Shown here one piece after another: positions 58,876-64,000 of a stretch of DNA of 64,000 bases. The notes under the pieces were generated by a model. The model was not told the origin of the DNA, ran no database searches, and saw only the letters and a list, made by a program, of their open reading frames with translations. This stretch comes from Saccharomonospora sp. NB11 (GTDB lineage Bacteria > Actinomycetota > Actinomycetes > Mycobacteriales > Pseudonocardiaceae), in the NCBI RefSeq assembly GCF_015910535.1, contig NZ_JACBJG010000003.1:186001-250000 (forward strand), in the 5' to 3' direction. The position numbers and the translations under genes were made by a program. Within the stretch, counting starts at the first letter, position 1. Each line of letters opens with the position of its first letter.

Positions 58876-61029
58876 TCAGCCCCGTTCCTCCCCCCGGGTC
58901 TTCACTCGACGGTATATCTGCCGCCCGGACAGGAAGACCAGGGCCGCGCCCGCCGTGGCCGTGAGCACGACCGTGACGACGCCGAACTCGGTCGACATGA
59001 GTTCCATGCGCGCGGTGTGCCCGAGCGTGGTGCCGGTGGGCGTGCTCAGCGAGACGTTCACCATGAACCGGCCCGACCGCAGCGTCTCGGCGGGAATGAA
59101 GCGGCTCACCCTGCTGTGTGCGGCCAACGGGGTGTCCTCGACGCGGGACGGCCGCAACCCGGGGCTGTTGGTGAGCTTGATCCGCACGGTGACCGCGACG
59201 GGGAGGTCGTTGCTCAAGGTCACCGGGAGCGGGCTGGAGCCGGACGCCAGTGACACCGGCTGCGACGGGGTGGTGACGCTGACCCGACCGGTGAGCTGGC
59301 GCACCTGGCTGACCGCGGCCTCGGTGGCCTTGCGCTGGGCGCGTTCGGTCCGCCACGACGCCGACGTCGCCCTGATCACCGCGTTGTGCAGCGGCCGGAC
59401 GAGGTTCACGGGCTCGACCTGGCGGGTGGGGTCGACCGACATGGCCGCCTGGAAGTCGGCGACGGTGGACTCGACCTCCGACAGGGTGGAGACCAACGAG
59501 TCCGGCAGTGGGCGGGTCGCCGGACGCGCCGAACGTCCCGTGGTGTTCTCGGCCGGCGTGGCGTTCGCGTCGAGCAACTCGGTGACCGGCACCGGGTCGA
59601 CGAGCTGCCTGCCCTGGAGTTCCGCCAGCGAGTCGAGCAGCGCGGTGAGATCGTCCCCGGTCACGTTCCAGTCGTGGGGCGGTGCCACCAGCATGGCTTT
59701 CCCGCCCGCCTCGTCCGAGAGCCCACCGCGCAGGGCGATCGCGGCCAATGCGTTCTGCGTGGCGACACGGGGCTGTTCGACCGCGCTGTTCGAGCCACGA
59801 GCCGAGGCGTGGCCGAACCCCGCCGCCACGAGCGGGTCGTAGGTGACGACGCGGACGCCCGACCCTCCGGCGGAGGTGTCGGAGCCGCCCGCGCGACCCG
59901 GGGCGGTGATCACGGTCGTCGTTCCGGCGTCGGCGACGGCGGCCACGGCGGAGGGCGTCAGGCGGCCACCGGGCCACAGCACGCCGGGCGTGGGGCCGAG
60001 GTTGAGCACGTCGAGGAACGTCGCCCCGTTGGTCACCGCCTCGCCCACGAGGTCCACCTCGGACTGCACCGTGGTCAACGACGCGAGGTCGGCGCCCGCA
60101 TAGGGCGTCTCGATGACGCACTGGCCCTGAACCAGGGTCTTGAGGGCGTCGAGCCACAGGCGCGCGCTCTCGCTGCCGGTGCCCTCGACCGTGCCGGAGG
60201 ACGTGCGGACGCGGTAGCCGCGCCCCATCGCGGTGACGGTCTCCAGCAGGTCGGGGTCGATGGCGTAGCAGAGCGAACCGAAGAGGGCCGCCTGACCGCG
60301 CCTGCTCTCGGCGGTCGACACCAGCGAGTGCAGTCGGCCACCGGGGGCGAGTTCGCCCGCGAGGCTGTCGTCGGCGAGCACGACAGGCCCGTCGTGCGGC
60401 GCGGAGACCACCTTCGGCTCGCGCGCGGCGATGGGCCACAACACCCCTGTCGGCGCAGGCGACCCACCCGTGGCCTCACCGAGGACGGGCAGCAGGAGGT
60501 TCACCGCCGCGAGGCGCGCGGGGGCGCCCGAGGACGGTGTGCCGTTGACGTTGAGCAGCAACGGGTACACGCCCGGCTCGGTCAACCCCAACGTCGCGGG
60601 CGAGGCGGAGATGCGGAGCCGGGCCTTCTCCCCCGGTGCGAGACCGCCGCGCACCCCGACCCACTGCGACCAGCCGGATTCCGACGCCGGAGGCTCGGCG
60701 AGGGTCTGCGACAACTGGGTCGCCGTGGACTGCCGCTGGCCCGCCTGGATCCGGCCGACGATCTCCGAGACCGGTCGCTTGCCGACGTTGGTGATCGTGG
60801 CGACGACGGTGACCTCGCTGGTGTCGGAGCGCACGAGCCGTGGGCTCAGTTCGTCGACGCGAACCCGCAGCACGTCGTTCGACTCCGCGGCGGCAGCGCT
60901 GGGCGCGGCCGGCCACGGCCATCCCCCTGACGACGTCGCCGACGTGGCGAACAGCGCCTGACCGGCGAGGAACAGCAGTGCCAGACCGAACGCGGCGAGC
61001 TTTCTCACGGCTTGCACTTCCCGTCGCAC
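58876..61029 (-). CDS. DUF6049 secreted/membrane protein (Rv3909-like)
   Basis: 717 residues. An N-terminal signal peptide (about 9-30, LAAFGLALLFLAGQALFATS) and one C-terminal membrane helix (about 688-708) ending in basic residues give an outside domain of ~650 residues. That part includes beta-rich repeats like those of wall-associated proteins. It lies between the nudix gene and murJ as Rv3909 does in M. tuberculosis, where its function is not established. GTG 61029 is used; GTG 61008 would give a shorter signal peptide. Confidence 0.85.
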   Translation of the reverse strand: MRREVQAVRKLAAFGLALLFLAGQALFATSATSSGGWPWPAAPSAAAAESNDVLRVRVDELSPRLVRSDTSEVTVVATITNVGKRPVSEIVGRIQAGQRQSTATQLSQTLAEPPASESGWSQWVGVRGGLAPGEKARLRISASPATLGLTEPGVYPLLLNVNGTPSSGAPARLAAVNLLLPVLGEATGGSPAPTGVLWPIAAREPKVVSAPHDGPVVLADDSLAGELAPGGRLHSLVSTAESRRGQAALFGSLCYAIDPDLLETVTAMGRGYRVRTSSGTVEGTGSESARLWLDALKTLVQGQCVIETPYAGADLASLTTVQSEVDLVGEAVTNGATFLDVLNLGPTPGVLWPGGRLTPSAVAAVADAGTTTVITAPGRAGGSDTSAGGSGVRVVTYDPLVAAGFGHASARGSNSAVEQPRVATQNALAAIALRGGLSDEAGGKAMLVAPPHDWNVTGDDLTALLDSLAELQGRQLVDPVPVTELLDANATPAENTTGRSARPATRPLPDSLVSTLSEVESTVADFQAAMSVDPTRQVEPVNLVRPLHNAVIRATSASWRTERAQRKATEAAVSQVRQLTGRVSVTTPSQPVSLASGSSPLPVTLSNDLPVAVTVRIKLTNSPGLRPSRVEDTPLAAHSRVSRFIPAETLRSGRFMVNVSLSTPTGTTLGHTARMELMSTEFGVVTVVLTATAGAALVFLSGRQIYRRVKTRGEERG

Positions 61030-61038
61030 ATCAGCCCA

Positions 61039-61554
61039 TCAGTCCCCATCAGTTCGTGCGTCCTTCGCGAAGAGCTCGCGCGCCTTGCGCACCAGCTTCC
61101 GCTCGTCCGAGTAGGCGAGTCTGGAGTCGAGTTCGGCCAGCGGAACCCACGCGACCTCGGTCACCTCGACGTCCTCGTCGGAGAGCTCCCCGCCGTCGGC
61201 TTCGAGCAGGAAGTGGTGGACCGTCTTGTGGATTCGACGTTGTTCGGCGACGAACCAGTAGTCGATGGTGCCGAGCTTGCGGAGGACGTGCGCGGAAATG
61301 CCGGTCTCCTCCTTCACCTCACGCACCGCGGTCTGCTCCGTGCTCTCGCCGTCCTCGATGTGTCCCTTCGGGAGGGACCACAGCAGTCTGCCGTGCCGGT
61401 CCAGCCGTCCGATCAGCACCGCGTGACGCCGTTGTGAATCCACGACGAGGCCGCCGGCGGACGTCTCGTTCACCGTGGTCAGCCGTGTCCGGCGGCGGCG
61501 CCGGGACCGGCGTCCCGGGTTGGGGCCGCCAGAGCGACCAGCCGATCCAGGCAT
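61039..61554 (-). CDS. mutT4: Nudix hydrolase (MutT4-like)
   Basis: 171 residues. The full Nudix box [14 protein letters not shown] followed by REVKEETGI matches GX5EX7REUXEEXGU. A basic N-terminal extension of ~25 residues precedes it. By position it corresponds to Rv3908 (MutT4). It likely hydrolyses a nucleoside diphosphate derivative; the substrate is unknown. It is divergent from pcnA across 83 bp and ends 9 bp before the DUF6049 gene. Confidence 0.9.
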   Translation of the reverse strand: MPGSAGRSGGPNPGRRSRRRRRTRLTTVNETSAGGLVVDSQRRHAVLIGRLDRHGRLLWSLPKGHIEDGESTEQTAVREVKEETGISAHVLRKLGTIDYWFVAEQRRIHKTVHHFLLEADGGELSDEDVEVTEVAWVPLAELDSRLAYSDERKLVRKARELFAKDARTDGD

Positions 61555-61637
61555 GCTGCGATGCTAGAGCAAACGGCACGTCGCCTACCCTGGCTTGGCG
61601 TGTCCATGTCGATCCGGCCGTGTAGTAAGGGGAACCC

Positions 61638-63149
61638 TTGGGCAGTCAGACCACGGTGAACGAGCGGAACAGCGAGGCGAGTGCCGCACGGCGTCTGACC
61701 GAGGCGAAGCGTAACGCCGTCGCCGAGCTGCTGCGTGTCTCCCCGATCGCCGACGAGCTCGCCTCCCGGTTCACCGACGCCGGTCACCGCTTGTACCTGG
61801 TCGGGGGAAGCGTGCGGGACGCGCTGCTGGGCAGGCTCTCCACGGACCTCGACTTCACCACCGACGCCCGGCCGGAGCAGATCCAACGCATCGTCTCCGG
61901 GTGGGCCGACGCGGTGTGGGACACCGGCATCGAGTTCGGCACGGTCGGTGCCGCGAAGAACGGGACGACGTGCGAGATCACCACGTTCCGCGCCGACAGT
62001 TACGACCGGGTCGGCCGCAACCCCGAGGTCGTGTTCGGTGACGACATCGAGGGCGACCTCGTGCGCCGCGACTTCACCGTCAACGCGATGGCCGTCGAGG
62101 TGGCCACGAAGTCGTTCGTCGACCCGCACGACGGGCTGGAGGCACTCGCCCGGCGGACGCTCGACACCCCGGCGACTCCCGAGGAGTCGTTCGCCGACGA
62201 CCCGTTGCGGATGCTGCGGGCGGCCCGGTTCGTGTCCCAGCTCGGCTTCCGGCCGTCGCCTCGGGTCGTGACGGCGATGACCGAGATGGCGGGCGAACTC
62301 CGCCGGATCACCGCGGAGCGGGTGCAGGCGGAGCTGTCCAAGCTCCTCGTCGGCCGGTTCCCGCGCAAGGGCATCGAGCTGATGGTGGACACGGGGTTGG
62401 CCGAGTACGTGGTGCCGGAGGTGCCCGGCATGCGGCTGGCGATCGACGAGCACCACCAACACAAGGACGTCTACCAGCACTCGCTCACCGTGCTGGAGCA
62501 GGCGATCGACCTGGAGACGAGTCACGAGCCCACGCTGGAGCCCGACCTGGTGCTGCGGCTCGCGGCGTTGCTGCACGACATCGGCAAACCGGCCACTCGC
62601 CGATTCGAGCCGGGTGGCGGGGTCAGCTTCCATCACCACGAGGTCGTCGGCGCCAAGCTGGTGCGCAAACGTTTGCGGGCGCTGCGTTACCCCAAGGACG
62701 TCGTCAACGACGTCTCCCAGCTCGTGTTCCTCCACCTGCGGTTCCACGGCTACGGCAAGGGTGAGTGGACCGACTCGGCGGTGCGCCGGTACGTCACCGA
62801 CGCCGGGCCGCTGCTGCCGAGGCTGCACAAGCTGGTGCGGGCCGACTGCACCACGCGGAACAAGCGCAAGGCCGCCGCGTTGCAGCGTTCCTACGACGAC
62901 CTGGAGGCCCGGATCGCCCGCATCGCGGCCGAGGAGGATCTCGCGCGCGTTCGTCCGGACCTCGACGGCAACGAGATCATGCGCATCCTCGGTCTGAAGC
63001 CGGGGCCGCTCGTCGGCCGGGCGTGGAAGCACCTCAAGGAGCTGCGCCTGGACCGCGGGCCCCTCGACCACGACGAGGCCGTGGCCGAGTTGCGTCGCTG
63101 GGCGGCCGAGCAGGGCATCGACGTCCCCGAGTCGACCGAGAGCGAGTAG
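61638..63149 (+). CDS. pcnA: CCA tRNA nucleotidyltransferase
   Basis: 503 residues. The catalytic motif LYLVGGSVRDALLGRLSTDL DFTTDARP, then EITTFRADSY and RRDFTVNAMAVE, are the class II CCA-adding enzyme signatures. An HD domain follows (LAALLHDIGKP, FHHHEVVGAKLV, LVFLHLRFHGYG). It adds or repairs the CCA end; neither tRNA gene here encodes CCA. TTG 61638 with AGGGGAA upstream is used; GTG 61656 is an alternative. Confidence 0.95.
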   Translation: MGSQTTVNERNSEASAARRLTEAKRNAVAELLRVSPIADELASRFTDAGHRLYLVGGSVRDALLGRLSTDLDFTTDARPEQIQRIVSGWADAVWDTGIEFGTVGAAKNGTTCEITTFRADSYDRVGRNPEVVFGDDIEGDLVRRDFTVNAMAVEVATKSFVDPHDGLEALARRTLDTPATPEESFADDPLRMLRAARFVSQLGFRPSPRVVTAMTEMAGELRRITAERVQAELSKLLVGRFPRKGIELMVDTGLAEYVVPEVPGMRLAIDEHHQHKDVYQHSLTVLEQAIDLETSHEPTLEPDLVLRLAALLHDIGKPATRRFEPGGGVSFHHHEVVGAKLVRKRLRALRYPKDVVNDVSQLVFLHLRFHGYGKGEWTDSAVRRYVTDAGPLLPRLHKLVRADCTTRNKRKAAALQRSYDDLEARIARIAAEEDLARVRPDLDGNEIMRILGLKPGPLVGRAWKHLKELRLDRGPLDHDEAVAELRRWAAEQGIDVPESTESE

Positions 63150-63168
63150 CCCCGGCGGTCACCGGGGC
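63149..63168. terminator. Bidirectional hairpin after pcnA
   Basis: Perfect 7-bp stem GCCCCGG (63149-63155) / CCGGGGC (63162-63168) with a 6-nt loop, overlapping the pcnA stop and 9 bp from the end of the convergent TNT-domain gene. Confidence 0.7.
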
Positions 63169-63177
63169 CGTGCGGCA

Positions 63178-64000
63178 CTACGTGAGCGCTTCGAGGGCGC
63201 CGCTCTCGACGTGCTGGGCGATCGGACGGGGCAGCAGGTAGCCGAGTCCGCCGCCGGGCAGCGGCCCCCACGGGCGCAGCACACCCGCGAGCACGCCGAT
63301 CGGCCGGACGACGCGGTAGCGGCGGCGGGCGAACTCGCGGTCCAACGTCAGCGCGGTCTGTGCGAACGGCGTGTTCTCCGGGTGCACCAGGTTGCCCGCG
63401 TCGTTACCGAACCGGTCGACGACCGCGCCGGCCGGGAGCCGCAGCAAACGCTTGCGCGTGAGGAACGGCAACGGCGGTTCACCCCGGAGTGGGAGGATCG
63501 GCCAGTCGGTCGCGTGAGCCGCCGCATCCGGTCCCTCGGCGGGTTCGGACGTCGGAGCGGCCCGGCCCGGGAACAGCAGCAGGGCGCCGACGAGTGCCTC
63601 GGCCGCTTCCTGCACCCCGGAGAAGTAGCGCGGGTCGACCGGCCCGCCGTCGGCGTGACGGGCGAGTTCCCATCCCCGGTCGGTACGGCGCAGGCACCAC
63701 GCACCGTCGGCGGAGTCGCCGAGGCGGTAGGCCGTCTCCGCCACCCCGAGCTCGGTCAGGCGCTGGCGCGTCATGCGCAGCACCTCCGAGGCACGCAGCG
63801 GGCGCGGCGGCTCCTCGCCGCGGGCGACCAGCGCCACGGGGTCCGGCTTGGCGACGTCGTGGGTCGACCGCGGTGGGCGGGGAGCGCCGAGGACGTCGGC
63901 CTCCGCCGTGGCCCTGACCTGGGGCTCGACGTACGGCACGGTGAACCCGGCCGCCCTGATGTGGTCGAGCAGTTCCGGCTCCGGCGGCACGCCGTACTTG
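63178..64000 (-). CDS. TNT-domain protein (5' end missing)
   Basis: At least 274 residues; the frame is open to the window edge, and the GTG at 63990 is not clearly the start, so the gene probably begins beyond 64000. The C-terminal ~95 residues (LPAGAVVDRFGNDAGNLVHP, TPFAQTALTLDREF, YRVVRPIGVLAGVLRPWG, PGGGLGYLL) match the TNT family named after the tuberculosis necrotizing toxin, an NAD+ glycohydrolase. The region before it (EPELLDHIRAAGFTVPYVEP, DPRYFSGVQEAAEALVGALL) is typical of actinobacterial TNT proteins without a secretion domain. No immunity gene is visible inside the window. Confidence 0.85.
   Translation of the reverse strand, partial: KYGVPPEPELLDHIRAAGFTVPYVEPQVRATAEADVLGAPRPPRSTHDVAKPDPVALVARGEEPPRPLRASEVLRMTRQRLTELGVAETAYRLGDSADGAWCLRRTDRGWELARHADGGPVDPRYFSGVQEAAEALVGALLLFPGRAAPTSEPAEGPDAAAHATDWPILPLRGEPPLPFLTRKRLLRLPAGAVVDRFGNDAGNLVHPENTPFAQTALTLDREFARRRYRVVRPIGVLAGVLRPWGPLPGGGLGYLLPRPIAQHVESGALEALT

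Overview
The window is the replication-origin region of a high-GC actinobacterial chromosome. The gene set and order are those of the mycobacterial origin: pcnA, nudix hydrolase, Rv3909-like protein, murJ, sigM, anti-sigma factor, trxB, trxA, cwlM, parB, parA, rsmG, jag, yidC, yidD, rnpA, rpmH, dnaA, oriC, dnaN, gnd, recF, dciA, gyrB, gyrA, then crgA, trpG, pknB, pknA, pbpA, rodA, pstP, fhaB, fhaA. The extra blocks between these genes, a rhomboid with a zinc-binding head, a class E sortase and a TNT-domain protein suggest Pseudonocardiaceae, possibly a Saccharomonospora-like organism. That placement is inferred from gene order and family memory, not from a database search. Both ends cut genes: fhaA lacks its 5' part at the left edge, and a TNT-domain gene runs off the right edge.

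Layout from left to right. (1) 1-9.4 kb is a rightward operon for cell-wall growth and Ser/Thr phospho-signalling (fhaA end, fhaB, pstP, rodA, pbpA, pknA, pknB). (2) 9.4-12.8 kb holds a TrpG/PabA-type amidotransferase and a DrrAB-like ABC exporter divergent from a TetR regulator, with an inverted-repeat operator between them. (3) 12.8-17.7 kb holds a class E sortase with a tiny membrane partner, crgA, a PH-like membrane protein, a rhomboid protease, ppiA and a candidate cwsA. (4) 17.8-25.6 kb is an accessory block: a DUF6918-type protein, a lipoprotein, a double-MerR regulator, a two-component system, a DUF418 protein, a DUF1801 protein, and a three-gene operon encoding an Asp-rich repeat peptide, a JmjC/cupin oxygenase and a thioredoxin-like ferredoxin. 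(5) 25.7-28.5 kb has tRNA-Ala and tRNA-Ile separated by DLW-39, CsbD, a GvpU-like protein and a Ca2+/H+ antiporter. (6) 28.5-41.1 kb is the leftward replication cluster with oriC between dnaN and dnaA. (7) 41.7-47.0 kb is the rightward rpmH-to-parB cluster with three parS sites. (8) 47.1-64 kb holds a D-Ala-D-Ala ligase-like gene, an aminotransferase, a GNAT protein, cwlM, the thioredoxin pair, sigM with its anti-sigma factor, a stand-alone pseudokinase, murJ, a DUF6049 protein, a nudix hydrolase, pcnA and the TNT-domain fragment.

How the genes fit together. PknA/PknB, PstP, FhaA/FhaB, RodA/PbpA, CrgA, CwlM, MurJ and the MurJ-associated pseudokinase are parts of the phospho-regulated peptidoglycan system known from mycobacteria, and all lie within 64 kb here. 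DnaA, oriC, DnaN, RecF, DciA, gyrase and ParABS form the replication and segregation set. DnaA boxes occur well beyond oriC: at the start of the PH-like gene, inside the dciA coding sequence, upstream of dnaA, and as a perfect 17-bp hairpin downstream of the GNAT gene. oriC itself shows a recognisable DnaA-trio/GC-linker/DnaA-box unwinding element. No insertion sequence, prophage or CRISPR array was seen.
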